A stretch of 44,989 nucleotides of DNA, from NCBI GenBank assembly GCA_903858105.1, contig CAIOHN010000049.1:1-44989 (forward strand). Direction: 5' to 3'. Below the pieces are notes generated by a model. It saw only the letters and a program-made list of their open reading frames with translations, was not told the DNA's origin and made no database searches. This document shows positions 29,574-37,466 of this stretch, in pieces (positions within the stretch are counted from its first letter, which is position 1; the number at the start of each line of letters is the position of its first letter). The DNA comes from an uncultured Pseudomonadota bacterium (GTDB lineage: Bacteria > Pseudomonadota > Gammaproteobacteria > Methylococcales > Methylomonadaceae). Both the position numbers and the translations under genes were made by a program.

Positions 29574-29620
29574 TTAATCCCCTCTCCCTCAGGGAGAGGG
29601 TCAGGGTGAGGGGATTTAAA
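29574..29620. repeat. Palindromic intergenic repeat (CCCCTCTCCCT...AGGGAGAGGG)
   Basis: CTCTCCCT/AGGGAGAG forms a tight hairpin, flanked by AATCCCC and GGGGATT that pair as an outer stem, with an extra TCAGGGTGAGGGG copy on the right side. This CCCTCTCCC/GGGAGAGGG type of element is common between genes in many proteobacterial genomes. It sits between two convergent genes and may act as a bidirectional terminator, though there is no long T run. Confidence 0.75.
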
Positions 29621-29691
29621 TAATCGATTATGATTTCTTCATTCCAGCCTTCTCTCGGAGTACCCACAGGGCATAAAGGAGAAAGGGATTT

Positions 29692-30468
29692 TTAAAGCTG
29701 GTCGATCCGTTCGTCGTTACTGAAAGCATTGAAAAATTGCTTGGCAGTGCGGCCGTTTTTGGCAGCGTTCTGATGCGCAAAATCCAGCGCCAGTTTGTGT
29801 AACGCCTCACGATTGCCGGTGTAATCGACAAAATAGCTGTCTACAATATCCAGAAATGTTTGCGTATGCTGTGGATAAAACGCCAGGCGCAGACCAAATC
29901 GATCCGATAAGGAGATTTTTTCTTCGATGGTATCGGAATAATGCACTTCGCCATCTATCAACAGGGTGTCCAGATTATCGCGCATATGTTCTGGTAACAG
30001 ATGACGGCGGTTTGATGTGGCGTAAAACAGCACATTCTCCGGCGGCAGTTCGATAGAGCCTTCCAGCACGCTCTTCAAGGGTTTGTAGAGCGCATCGCCG
30101 TTTTCAAATGATAAATCGTCGCAATAAATAATAAAACGCTGATTGTGCTCGCGGATGTCATCGACAATTTCCGGCAGGAATAACAAATCCTGTTTATCCA
30201 CTTCAATGACGCGCAAGCCTTCGTGCAAATACTCGTTCAACAAAGCCTTTACCAGCGACGATTTACCGGTACCGCGCGCGCCCCATAACAAAGCGTTATT
30301 GGCAGGCAGGCCGGCCAGAAAACGCTGGGTGTTGTCGATTAATTGCTGTTTTTGCGACTCTATGCCCAACAACTGATCCAGACGAATCGGATCAATTTGC
30401 CTAACTGGGCGCAGATGTGCCTGGCGTTGGCGCCAGATTGCTGCATAGGTGTGATTCCAATCTATCAT
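29692..30468 (-). CDS. DUF815 family AAA-type ATPase
   Basis: The 258-residue ATP-binding protein matches the DUF815 family: N-terminal helices, IDPIRLDQLLGIESQKQQL, Walker A GARGTGKSS (residues 63-71), Walker B-like FIIYCDDLSFE, ATSNRRHLLPEHM as a sensor-1 region and a C-terminal SLSDRFGLRLAFYP. The family is widespread and its role is not known to me. Genes on both sides run in different units. Confidence 0.88.
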   Translation of the reverse strand: MIDWNHTYAAIWRQRQAHLRPVRQIDPIRLDQLLGIESQKQQLIDNTQRFLAGLPANNALLWGARGTGKSSLVKALLNEYLHEGLRVIEVDKQDLLFLPEIVDDIREHNQRFIIYCDDLSFENGDALYKPLKSVLEGSIELPPENVLFYATSNRRHLLPEHMRDNLDTLLIDGEVHYSDTIEEKISLSDRFGLRLAFYPQHTQTFLDIVDSYFVDYTGNREALHKLALDFAHQNAAKNGRTAKQFFNAFSNDERIDQL

Positions 30469-30589
30469 TAGCGATCCTGGGTTGTGCCGTCTGGCATCAA
30501 ATTTGCCAAGACGGTAGTTACTATGAGTTAGGGGGTGTATAAAAATTGGTCAATTTAACGCCAGTGTAACTAGAGCAATTACTTAGCAC

Positions 30590-30614
30590 CACTGTTAACG
30601 GGTTGTTAACAGTG
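30590..30614. repeat. Perfect inverted repeat CACTGTTAAC-N5-GTTAACAGTG
   Basis: Two 10-bp arms are separated by GGGTT. The right arm abuts the DnaA box at 30615, so a bound protein could compete with or assist DnaA there. No T run follows, so it is not an ordinary terminator. Confidence 0.7.
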
Positions 30615-30637
30615 TTATCCACAGATTTTGTGAATAA
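30615..30637. promoter_or_regulatory. Pair of facing DnaA boxes
   Basis: TTATCCACA at 30615-30623 is the strict DnaA consensus; TGTGAATAA at 30629-30637 is TTATTCACA on the other strand and fits TTWTNCACA. Only 5 bp separate them. No dnaA, gidA or other origin gene lies nearby, so a regulatory or titration site is more likely than oriC. Confidence 0.6.
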
Positions 30638-30653
30638 ATCACAGGTGCTGTGG

Positions 30654-30676
30654 AAATGTATTGGTCCAATACATTT
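30654..30676. promoter_or_regulatory. 23-nt perfect palindrome, likely operator
   Basis: AAATGTATTGG-T-CCAATACATTT has 11-bp arms around a single central base. The TTGG/CCAA half-sites look like operators of dimeric repressors, perhaps the FadR/GntR type, but no such regulator gene is near. It is about 190 bp upstream of the DUF815 ATPase start. Confidence 0.5.
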
Positions 30677-30852
30677 GGTATTAACGTAGACGCTGCGATA
30701 AAAACTGCTAATGGCTCATCGACAGCGCACTATTTTTGCCCGATAGCTCAGTCTAATCCTGGTTGCTTGGGCAGTCTATCGGTATGTGTGGTAAAAGGCG
30801 ACCGTGGCAGCCGCAGTGGCTCTTCACTGTTATAACGGCAGAATGGCTTGGG

Positions 30853-31080
30853 TTAGCACCAGCCCTGCAGCCACCGTACGCTATCTGTTAGCTCGCGCCA
30901 GGGGAGGATTTGTTTGCGTTTGCTGTATACGGCCTCCAGTTCAATGAGTTCAATTGAGTCGGTGGGTTCCGGCTGTATTAGTTTGCAGACAAGAAAGTGT
31001 TTTTCTTTGTGCTGCGGGGTGACCGCAGTCCATTTGCTAAGCAATAATTTGTTAGGGTTTAGGTGTCGATTTTTTAGCAT
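30853..31080 (-). CDS. TIGR02450 family Trp-rich small protein
   Basis: The start was moved from 31158 to the ATG at 31080, with a GGAG ribosome-binding site; this yields 75 residues, the normal family length. It begins MLKNRHLNPNKLLLSKWTAV and has the family core (EKHFLVCKL, IELEAVYSKRKQILPWRELTDSVRWLQGW) with four tryptophans. The function of the family is unknown. Confidence 0.8.
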   Translation of the reverse strand: MLKNRHLNPNKLLLSKWTAVTPQHKEKHFLVCKLIQPEPTDSIELIELEAVYSKRKQILPWRELTDSVRWLQGWC

Positions 31081-31162
31081 ATCAGGCTCCGGGTTATCGC
31101 CTGGAGTTATGCCAGCAAACACGCGTATTTCAAGGCGTTGCTGCATTTTATTCTGCAATGAC

Positions 31163-32806
31163 TCAAGCTATTTTAAAGCCGGTAACTACCTGTTGTAGTT
31201 TTCGGGCAAGTTCGGCTAATTCGTCTGAAGATTGAGAATTGCAAATCGCTATGTCGCGATTTTCCACGCTGCTATCGGCTATTTGATGTACCCGTCCTGC
31301 CATTTCTTGTACCGATGCTGATTGTTCTGACAGTATGCGGGTGATGTCGCCTATGGCTTGTGTGACTCTTCCGGCGCTGTCATGAATTTCGGTAACCGAA
31401 TTGGCGGCGCGATAGGTCAGTTCGACGCCGTCGGTCACCCTATTTACACCCGCTTCAATCTCCTATGCTGCTCGCTGAGTATTGGTCTGGATTTTACCGA
31501 TCATTTGGGTGATTTCCTGGGTTGAGCTGGCGGTACGCTGTGCCAAGGCTCTGACTTCATCGGCTACCACGGCAAATCCCCGGCCTTGTTCACCCGCACG
31601 CGCGGCCTCAATGGCCGCGTTTAGCGCTAATAAATTGGTCTGGTCGGCGATGCTGCTGATAACGCTGACGATGCCGGAAATCTGGCTGGAATAATCTTCG
31701 AGTTCGCGGATGGTGACGGCGGTGGATTTTACTGCCTTGGCGACGTTGGACATTTCGTTGGCAGCGTCTTGCATGACACCACCACTGGTTAGCGAATCAT
31801 TGCCAGATTGCTGCGCCACGTTATGCACAGTTTGTGCCTGCTTGCCAATATCCTGGATGGACGCCGATAGCTCTTCGACCGAACTAGCGATACTTAACGC
31901 CGATTGAGCCTGAGTCGAACTGGCCCGTTCACTCTGCGCTGCAGCAACGGAGAGTGAGGTCGCGGATTGATTCAGGTGGTTTACGTTGTTGCTAATCACA
32001 CTAATAACATCGAATAGCTGTTTGCGCATGCTGTCAAGCACCCCCAAAAGTTGGGCAATTTCGTCGTTGCCGATCGCGGTCGCTCTGGTGGTTAAATCCC
32101 CATTGCCAATTTGCTTGGCTACCATTACGCATTGCTGTAGCGGTTGATTTATAGATTGGGTGATGATTTGTCCTAACGCCAAGCCCAGGAGTAAAGCAAC
32201 CACAATTAACATCGCTAATACCTGCTTACTTTCCGATGTGGTGGCTCGCAACTCTTGTAGCGATGTTTTGGCGTCGCTTTGAATGCCGGACTCGAGTTTG
32301 TCGATTTCGGTAATGAAAGCGTCGAAGTTGGCGTCGAATTGAGCATCCAATGTATGAAAAGTTTCCTCTGGAAGCTGTTGACCCAAGGTAGTGTAGCGGC
32401 TCTCCAGAGAGCTTAGCAGTGCATCAAATTTGGCTTGAGAGTTTTTAACCAGCACTAAAGTGGCGGGATTCTTGGTGGGCAGATACCGGCCCTCCTGGTT
32501 TTCGCCGCCAGCGGCTATCGCCTGCAAGTACCAATCGGATTCTTTCATCAAATCTCTGACAGTATCTATCGATTCTGCCGAATCCCCTCCCATGATTTCC
32601 TCAAATTTAAGATGGGCTTCTGTCGCCAGTAATTTTGATTCCATCACGGCGTCGACCAATGGCGCCGCAGATTCGCCAACGTATAGGCCGGAGCTGCCCA
32701 CCACAGAGGTAAAATATATGCCTGTCAGGCCCGTTAGCAAGGTTATCAATGTGCTGATAAGAAAGGCCAATGTCAGGCGCTTTCCGATACCGATCCGATT
32801 CAACAT
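31163..32806 (-). pseudogene. Methyl-accepting chemotaxis protein, interrupted by an in-frame TAG
   Basis: The gene encodes a full chemoreceptor of 547 sense codons except for one amber codon at 31463-31465. The first part (447 residues) has TM1 (about 11-31), a periplasmic four-helix ligand domain, TM2 (about 195-213), HAMP and most of the signalling domain with the intact hairpin tip ([34 protein letters not shown]). After TAG the same frame continues with EIEAGVNRVTDGVELTYRAANSVTEI to the natural end (LQQVVTGFKIA). The protein would lose the C-terminal return helix. It could be a recent nonsense mutation, a sequencing error or readthrough. Confidence 0.88.
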
Positions 32807-33232
32807 CCTCTATACCCTTCGTATTAGTGTAGATCTGAGTATTGTCGACAAATCTAGCCTTGTCTAGACCGAATGCCAGATTTTTGCCAGAGTGAGTGTG
32901 TAAGAGGTTTTAAATTCTGCAGCCAGATGAAATTGGGGTGTCGCTAGTCTCTGTTGTTGGCCAAATAGAGAGGCTTACGCGACCTGAGGGCTATAGGTTG
33001 AGAAGCTAAATCGCGTGTAGTGGTGAGCGGTAAACTCAGTAGATTAGGCTGATTGACGGTCAAACTTTGCGACTTTCCCGCCTCACGGAGTTGACTACGC
33101 ACATTACCAGGTTGTAGAAATGGGATTGGGCTAAGGCCAGTTTCAACGGGGCCTAAAGTCGGGCTGGCAGATGACGGTTTAATGAAGGTGGCCACCTTCG
33201 CAGCCACCTGACATACAGCCTAATTTATCGGT
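32807..33232. other. 426-bp region without a confident gene
   Basis: The track's 87-residue GTG-started frame (32944-33207, minus) has no recognisable family and no good ribosome-binding site, so I leave it out. A perfect 16-bp palindrome GAAGGTGGCCACCTTC lies at 33184-33199, about 35 bp after the fae-like gene's stop; without a T run it is not a standard terminator. Confidence 0.4.
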
Positions 33233-33784
33233 TTACCACTGTGACTCGCCGGTTTCCGGGTCGTACATTTCGTGGAAGATTTTGTGGCGGTTGGCGATCA
33301 GCTCGTCGATGCTGGGCGAGTTGCTCATGGCTCTGGAGATAGCCAGTTTCATTGCTTCATAATTGGTGCGGTACAAGTCTTTGCGATCCAGATCAGGGTT
33401 GGTAGCGCAGGATGGATCAATCCAGATCATGGCGATAATGCACAATTCGTTGGCTTGCAGACGCGGAATAACGCCGTCGGCAACGCTGTCAATCACCGCA
33501 TCAGCCACCGCAGATTGCACGGGGCCGCCCAGCAAATTGACGTAAGCCGACGATTTGATAGTTACTTTAGGCACCATGATGGTGGCGGGGCGCACTTGTT
33601 GGTTGGTGGCGCGGATTGCAAACATCCGGGTATGGCCTGCGGTTTGGCCCATCAGATTGGCAAAAGCGTGGCCTGCCGGGCCTTTTACGTCGCCTAACAG
33701 GATTTCCGGCATGGCGTCGGTGCCTTGGCCTTCGCTGGAAAATACGGTGGCTTCGCCGGTTCTAAACCAATAGGAGTCTGACAT
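33233..33784 (-). CDS. Formaldehyde-activating enzyme paralogue (Fae-like)
   Basis: The 183-residue protein matches the Fae family, which condenses formaldehyde with tetrahydromethanopterin in methylotrophs: GEATV at the N-terminus, GPAGHAFANLMG, RPATIMVPKVTIKSS, GPVQSAVADAVIDSVADGVIP. The known catalytic His22 of Methylobacterium Fae lies in EVAHIDLIIG. The aligned block here is TDAMPEILLG, with Met25 at the His position, and there is a C-terminal extension. It is therefore probably a Fae2/Fae3-like paralogue and may not be catalytic. The comparison is from memory. A nif-associated operon lies upstream. Confidence 0.85.
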   Translation of the reverse strand: MSDSYWFRTGEATVFSSEGQGTDAMPEILLGDVKGPAGHAFANLMGQTAGHTRMFAIRATNQQVRPATIMVPKVTIKSSAYVNLLGGPVQSAVADAVIDSVADGVIPRLQANELCIIAMIWIDPSCATNPDLDRKDLYRTNYEAMKLAISRAMSNSPSIDELIANRHKIFHEMYDPETGESQW

Positions 33785-33887
33785 GTTGCGGCCTCTGAGT
33801 GAGTTGGGAAAGCTCGCATTCTATGCCGCAGTGGGGCTTGCGGCAATAGCCAGGGCTTTGGTAAAGCGTGATGGAGGCGGGTCGGAT

Positions 33888-34358
33888 TTATTTGAGCTCA
33901 GGCGTATGCAACGCCTTTGCCGCCGCTCGCAGCAACTGCAAGCATTGTCTATTGGCCGCTAAATCCAGCGCGCTGAAATCATCTTGAGTGGTCAGCAAGG
34001 GATTAGCTCCTGCCGCCAACAATTGCGCCACCACTGCCTGCTTGCCGCTGGAGGAGGCGTAAGTCAGCGCACTGGCACCGCTGGGGTTTTGGTAATCGAC
34101 GCGGATGCCGGCTTGCAGTAATAGTTCGATACATTGGCTACTTTCGGCAAAGCAGGCGGCCCATAACGCGTTATTGCCGTAGGCATCCAGTACCTCCAAA
34201 TTCGCGCCTTGATGCAATAGAAACGTCAGCACGTCGGCGCGGCCTTGCTGAGCGGCCAGAATCAAGGCGTGTTTACCCAGTGGATTTTGCGCCAAAGCTG
34301 GTGGCTCTTGAAAGCCATGCTCAAGCAGCCAAGCGCTGATGTCTGCGGAAATAGTCAT
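33888..34358 (-). CDS. Ankyrin repeat protein
   Basis: The 156-residue protein has about four ankyrin repeats (LGKHALILAAQQGRADVLTFLLHQGAN, YGNNALWAACFAESSQCIELLLQAG, SGASALTYASSSGKQAVVAQLLAAGAN, DDFSALDLAANRQCLQLL). It has no signal peptide and probably binds a protein partner. It is the last gene of the nifF-lrv-hypothetical-ankyrin unit, 12 bp after the previous gene. Ankyrin proteins occur in nif regions of other diazotrophs, but the role is not clear. Confidence 0.85.
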   Translation of the reverse strand: MTISADISAWLLEHGFQEPPALAQNPLGKHALILAAQQGRADVLTFLLHQGANLEVLDAYGNNALWAACFAESSQCIELLLQAGIRVDYQNPSGASALTYASSSGKQAVVAQLLAAGANPLLTTQDDFSALDLAANRQCLQLLRAAAKALHTPELK

Positions 34359-34370
34359 GCTAATTGCGTT

Positions 34371-35048
34371 TTAAACCAGCGATGGTCGATGTAATAAAGA
34401 CAGATGTCCAACGCCGGCGGTTTTTAGTTTATCGGCCAGTTCATGGCGAGCCGCTTCACCTTTGCCACGCAAATACTTTAATTCGGCAGGCGTTAGCAAA
34501 GTAATCGCCACCAGTTTTATCGCGCCGCCCGGCAATAACAACGGTTGGGCGGCGGTAACGGGAACACCCAGCAGCGCACCGACCCGACCGCGGCCGTCTT
34601 TGATGTGGTCGATATTAAATTCCATCGATAGCAACTCGCCGTTTAGCAAGCGCTCGCTCAAACGCGAGTAGCCTGCCAAAGTATGGCTGACTTCAGCGGT
34701 GAGTGGAAATAGCCAGCTATCGGCCAATGCTGTCAGCGGCGCGGTTTCGGCGACACCGGAGTCGGGACTTTCGATAAATACTTCCAGTCCCAAGCCGGTT
34801 TCGGGTCGGTCGCGTTCTACCCACGGATCGGACAAGCCGTCGGATAGCACGCAAGCGTTTTGCTTATGGCGTGCGGCCAGCCAGGCGGCGCCAGCCGGCC
34901 ATTCCGGGCCATCGCTCATCGGCCCCATCAGCGACGTCAACGCCGCCAATTCGGAGTTTAAATACGTGCTTAGACCATGATGGCGGGCGTCGATAGCCAT
35001 GCGCATCCGATCGGCATAGGTCAGGCCGACGATATGTTCAGCTTTCAT
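34371..35048 (-). CDS. Nif-associated hypothetical protein
   Basis: This 225-residue soluble protein is not one I can name. Visible blocks are ADRMRMAIDARHHGLSTYL, LSDGLSDPWVERDRPETGLGLEVFIE, LTAEVSHTLAGYSRLSERL and GGAIKLVAITLLTPAELKYLRGKGEAAR. The VFIESPD and KLVAITLLTPAEL segments recall suppressor-of-fused-like domains, at low confidence. It overlaps the 4Fe-4S LRV gene by 11 bp and precedes the ankyrin gene by 12 bp, so it is translated with nif accessory genes. Confidence 0.7.
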   Translation of the reverse strand: MKAEHIVGLTYADRMRMAIDARHHGLSTYLNSELAALTSLMGPMSDGPEWPAGAAWLAARHKQNACVLSDGLSDPWVERDRPETGLGLEVFIESPDSGVAETAPLTALADSWLFPLTAEVSHTLAGYSRLSERLLNGELLSMEFNIDHIKDGRGRVGALLGVPVTAAQPLLLPGGAIKLVAITLLTPAELKYLRGKGEAARHELADKLKTAGVGHLSLLHRPSLV

Positions 35049-35820
35049 TCTGATTAGTCTCTAAGGCTAATGTGACTAAGCGCTGCTCGGCGACCAGGCG
35101 CACTTCTTCGTCGCTGTCTTCGAGCATGCGTTTAAGCAAGTCCGGCTCTGCTCGCAGCGCCACTTCGTAACGCACCGTCCAGTCGCTGTCCTGGCTCATT
35201 AGTGTCAGATCGTCGACATCCATGCGCTGCGCGACAATGCGGCGGATCACGACTTCCTTGTCATGTGCCATCAAGCCCAAGCTGACGCTGGGAATGCGTT
35301 CTGCGACTGTGCGCCGCACTTCGTTGTCGGGGTCGGCTACCAAGCGAAACAAGCGGCCTTTGGGTAAACGTTTGGCGACATACGTCCGCACCAGATAATC
35401 GTAATCGTCGGCCATCAGTTCCAGTTGATGCTCAGGCAAACGGTCGGCTACAGTGACGCGGACTTCTCTGTCGCTGTCCTGGCGTAACTCCAGTAGCCAC
35501 TCCAGCGGCACTCGATAGGCCAGGACGCGGCGCACGGCTTCGTCAGGGTCGGTCAGTAAGGGACGTAAATGATTGGTGGGTAGGTATTGAGCTGCAATTG
35601 CCCGGCGTTCCCAAAACGGATCCTGGGTATAACTGGTAGCAAACGCGGGGTGAGCTTTGAAAAAACGATCAATTTGTCGGCCACTTTCAGCAACGACGCA
35701 ACAATCGCCGGGCTGGCAACTGCCGGTGGTTAATAAGGTGTTCCGGTAGGCGCAATCGGAACAATCGGCCCGCGGCGTAAGATCGACGGCATCTATTTCC
35801 AATGCGGATGAGGCAAACAT
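35038..35820 (-). CDS. 4Fe-4S leucine-rich repeat variant (LRV) protein
   Basis: The 260-residue protein has an N-terminal Cys cluster (Cys19, Cys22, Cys35, Cys40, Cys41; DCSDCAYRN...SCQPGDCC) that binds a 4Fe-4S cluster in the Azotobacter vinelandii homologue. About seven 24-residue LRV helical repeats follow, with the pattern LxxDxDxxVRxxVAxRLP (LLTDPDEAVRRVLAYRVP, LRQDSDREVRVTVADRLP, LVADPDNEVRRTVAERIP). It is found in nif clusters; its role is unknown. It abuts nifF with no gap and overlaps the next gene by 11 bp. Confidence 0.9.
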   Translation of the reverse strand: MFASSALEIDAVDLTPRADCSDCAYRNTLLTTGSCQPGDCCVVAESGRQIDRFFKAHPAFATSYTQDPFWERRAIAAQYLPTNHLRPLLTDPDEAVRRVLAYRVPLEWLLELRQDSDREVRVTVADRLPEHQLELMADDYDYLVRTYVAKRLPKGRLFRLVADPDNEVRRTVAERIPSVSLGLMAHDKEVVIRRIVAQRMDVDDLTLMSQDSDWTVRYEVALRAEPDLLKRMLEDSDEEVRLVAEQRLVTLALETNQNES

Positions 35821-36375
35821 CTAAGCCACCTCTGCCATAACGGGCAACAATTGCGGCGTGACTTGCGCCAGCCAGACTCTGACGCGCTCGTCGGTTAAAT
35901 GCGGTTGGCCGCGTTGATCAATTACCAGGCCGACGAATTGATTGTCGATGACGGAATCTGAATGTTCAAAGGTATAACCTTCGGTGCTCCAGCGGCCGAC
36001 GATGTCGGCGCCGTACCCGTAAAATACCCGATACAGCTGGATTAATGAGCTGGCAAAGCGCGAGGCATAGCGTTCCTGATGGCCTAGTCCGAACAAGGCA
36101 ATGCGCTTGCCGGACAGATCGACACCGTCCAGATGCGGCACAAATTCTTGCCAGCTGCGTTCCTGGCAACCCGCTGCCAGACCGGGCAAGTCGCCGATGC
36201 CGTAGCTGGGGGTGCCTAAAATCAAGGCGTCGTAGGCCAATAATTCTGCTGCGGTCGCCCGGTTGATGTTTTTGGGTTTATCGGCCAGATCTTCGCCCAG
36301 CAGGCTGAAAATCTTTTTAGCCACCAGCCGGGTGCTGCCGGTATCCGTTCCAAAAAAAATGCCGATTTTGCTCAT
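35821..36375 (-). CDS. nifF: Flavodoxin, nitrogenase electron donor type
   Basis: The 184-residue long-chain flavodoxin has FMN phosphate loop GTDTGSTRLVAKKI at the N-terminus, LILGTPSYGIGDLPG and the ALFGLGHQERYASRF segment. The extra loop and sequence fit NifF, which passes electrons to the nitrogenase iron protein. Two supports: the next gene is the nif-associated LRV protein, and a sigma-54-type promoter lies upstream. A flavodoxin for another path cannot be excluded. Its ribosome-binding site is AGGTGA. Confidence 0.88.
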   Translation of the reverse strand: MSKIGIFFGTDTGSTRLVAKKIFSLLGEDLADKPKNINRATAAELLAYDALILGTPSYGIGDLPGLAAGCQERSWQEFVPHLDGVDLSGKRIALFGLGHQERYASRFASSLIQLYRVFYGYGADIVGRWSTEGYTFEHSDSVIDNQFVGLVIDQRGQPHLTDERVRVWLAQVTPQLLPVMAEVA

Positions 36376-36932
36376 AAATCACCTGTAATCGAAAGTGCAG
36401 GACAAGGCTGTGCGCCAGTTTATTAAATGTCAGCAAGTTTCGATCCAAAATAATTTTTAATAAAAATATCAGTTAAATCAGTGTTTTATGGTTTTTAGGT
36501 GGGCGTAATGGCGGTTTGCGGCTGCAAGTATTTCGACAATTTTCGAATACGGCGACGTATTTATAACAATATCCCACGTCCAGGTTGGCGATAACTTTGA
36601 TAGTGTTTGATTAAAAATAGTTTGCCAAATTTTTCTAAAAAATACCGATAATTTTAAGCGGCGCAACCGGCAGTTTTTAATCCAGATTGCAGGTGTAATA
36701 AAAAATTAATATGTTGCGGTTAAGGTGGTTTTTCTAAAATCAGGTTTGGACTTAAATCCACTAAAAAAGAGGGGTTATTGGCCTGAATTGGCGGGTTTTA
36801 GTGCGATTTTGAAAATATATGGTACGATGAGAATGCAGTAAGAAAGCAACCAAATTAAAATGCGCGGTCATAATTTGGCAATTTTAATATGGTAATTAAA
36901 AACAGTTAAATATCAATAGATAGGATTAGTAA
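36376..36932. other. 557-bp divergent intergenic region
   Basis: AT-rich region between nifF and the plus-strand exported protein gene. It holds the sigma-54 motif for nifF. No TGT-N10-ACA NifA site was found in the part expected to hold one. The small minus-strand frame at 36478-36666 has no family and is probably spurious. TACGAT near 36822-36830 may be a -10 for the plus-strand gene. Confidence 0.5.
36432..36447 (-). promoter_or_regulatory. Sigma-54 (-24/-12) promoter for the nifF operon
   Basis: The minus strand reads TGGATCGAAACTTGCT, against the consensus TGGCACG-N4-TTGCW. Ten of twelve defined positions match, and GG and GC have the required 10-bp spacing. The expected start would leave a leader of about 45 nt before nifF. 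Nitrogen-fixation genes are normally driven by sigma-54 with NifA. Confidence 0.7.
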
Positions 36933-37313
36933 ATGAGTACATTTAAAAAAACCCTGGCTTCTTTTTTGGTGATTGCCGCAGCATTAGTCTCTGCTCCTGC
37001 TATGGCAGCCGGCGCAACAGACGCACAAGTTCGCGCAGCTGGTGAGGCGACCGTTGCCAAAATGGAAGAAGCGGTTAGTTTGTTGGACAAAGGCGCTGAT
37101 AAAGCCGATGTCTTGAAAGCATTGGGTGAAGTTCGCCAGTTTCAAAAAGAATTCCGTTTTGAAGCTACCGAGCGTTTACGTCAAAGAGCTGGCGACAAAA
37201 TGAAAGTTGCTCGTGACGAAATTGAAAAAGGCGACGCTGCTGGTTCAACTACCTTGAAAGCGACTCTGGATCTTTACAAAGAAATGATGAAAGTTTACAA
37301 CGCGAACCACTAA
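36933..37313 (+). CDS. Exported small helical protein
   Basis: The 126-residue protein has a textbook signal peptide (TLASFLVIAAALVSAPAMA, cleavage before AGATD). The mature 100 residues are polar, cysteine-free and helical, rich in Ala, Lys and Glu (VRAAGEATVAKMEEAVSLLDKGADKADVLKALGEV), probably a small helical bundle. The ribosome-binding site is AGGA. It is a single-gene unit followed by two strong hairpins. No named family recognised; a periplasmic location is likely. Confidence 0.75.
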   Translation: MSTFKKTLASFLVIAAALVSAPAMAAGATDAQVRAAGEATVAKMEEAVSLLDKGADKADVLKALGEVRQFQKEFRFEATERLRQRAGDKMKVARDEIEKGDAAGSTTLKATLDLYKEMMKVYNANH

Positions 37314-37322
37314 GCGTTTGCA

Positions 37323-37346
37323 TAAGTAATCCGCCCGGATTACTTA
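37323..37346 (+). terminator. Perfect hairpin after the exported protein gene
   Basis: TAAGTAATCCG-CC-CGGATTACTTA has 11-bp arms and begins 9 bases after the stop. There is no T run after it, so it may work with the following hairpin or protect the mRNA 3' end. Confidence 0.6.
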
Positions 37347-37352
37347 AAGCTT

Positions 37353-37381
37353 GCCACCGGCAAACCTGGTTTCCCGGTGGC
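37353..37381. repeat. Second long hairpin, GCCACCGG...CCGGTGGC
   Basis: Outer arms GCCACCGG/CCGGTGGC enclose inner arms AAACC/GGTTT around a single T, so 26 of 29 bases can pair. A TGCATTTT follows, weak as a terminator tail. It lies between the exported protein gene and convergent glk. Confidence 0.65.
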
Positions 37382-37466
37382 TGCATTTTAAACAATTTAA
37401 AGTTGTTGTTTAAACCTCAAAATATCTCATCCCCGTATTCCTGTCTTCAGATAAGCGCTGAACAAT

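Larger units (their letters stand above)
30469..30852. other. 384-bp region with DnaA boxes and perfect palindromes
   Basis: No confident gene. It holds, within 90 bp: an inverted repeat of CACTGTTAAC (30590-30614), a consensus DnaA box TTATCCACA (30615-30623), a facing DnaA-type box TTATTCACA on the minus strand (30629-30637), a short CACAG-CTGTG repeat (30640-30652) and a 23-nt perfect palindrome (30654-30676). It lies upstream of the DUF815 gene. Confidence 0.6.

Noticed and set aside
30590-30676. Chromosomal origin of replication
   Set aside because: Only two DnaA boxes and no dnaA, dnaN, gidA or rpmH nearby; kept as a regulatory or titration site instead.
31463-31465. TAG in the chemoreceptor as a pyrrolysine codon, given corrinoid methyltransferase genes nearby
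   Set aside because: Pyrrolysine is known in methylamine methyltransferases, not chemoreceptors; no pyl genes are seen and TAG is not inside a methyltransferase gene.
32944-33207. 87-residue minus-strand ORF after the fae-like gene
   Set aside because: GTG start without a good ribosome-binding site, no recognisable family, composition like random sequence.
36478-36666. 62-residue minus-strand ORF upstream of nifF
   Set aside because: It lies in an AT-rich regulatory region just upstream of the sigma-54 motif and has no family or clear ribosome-binding site.
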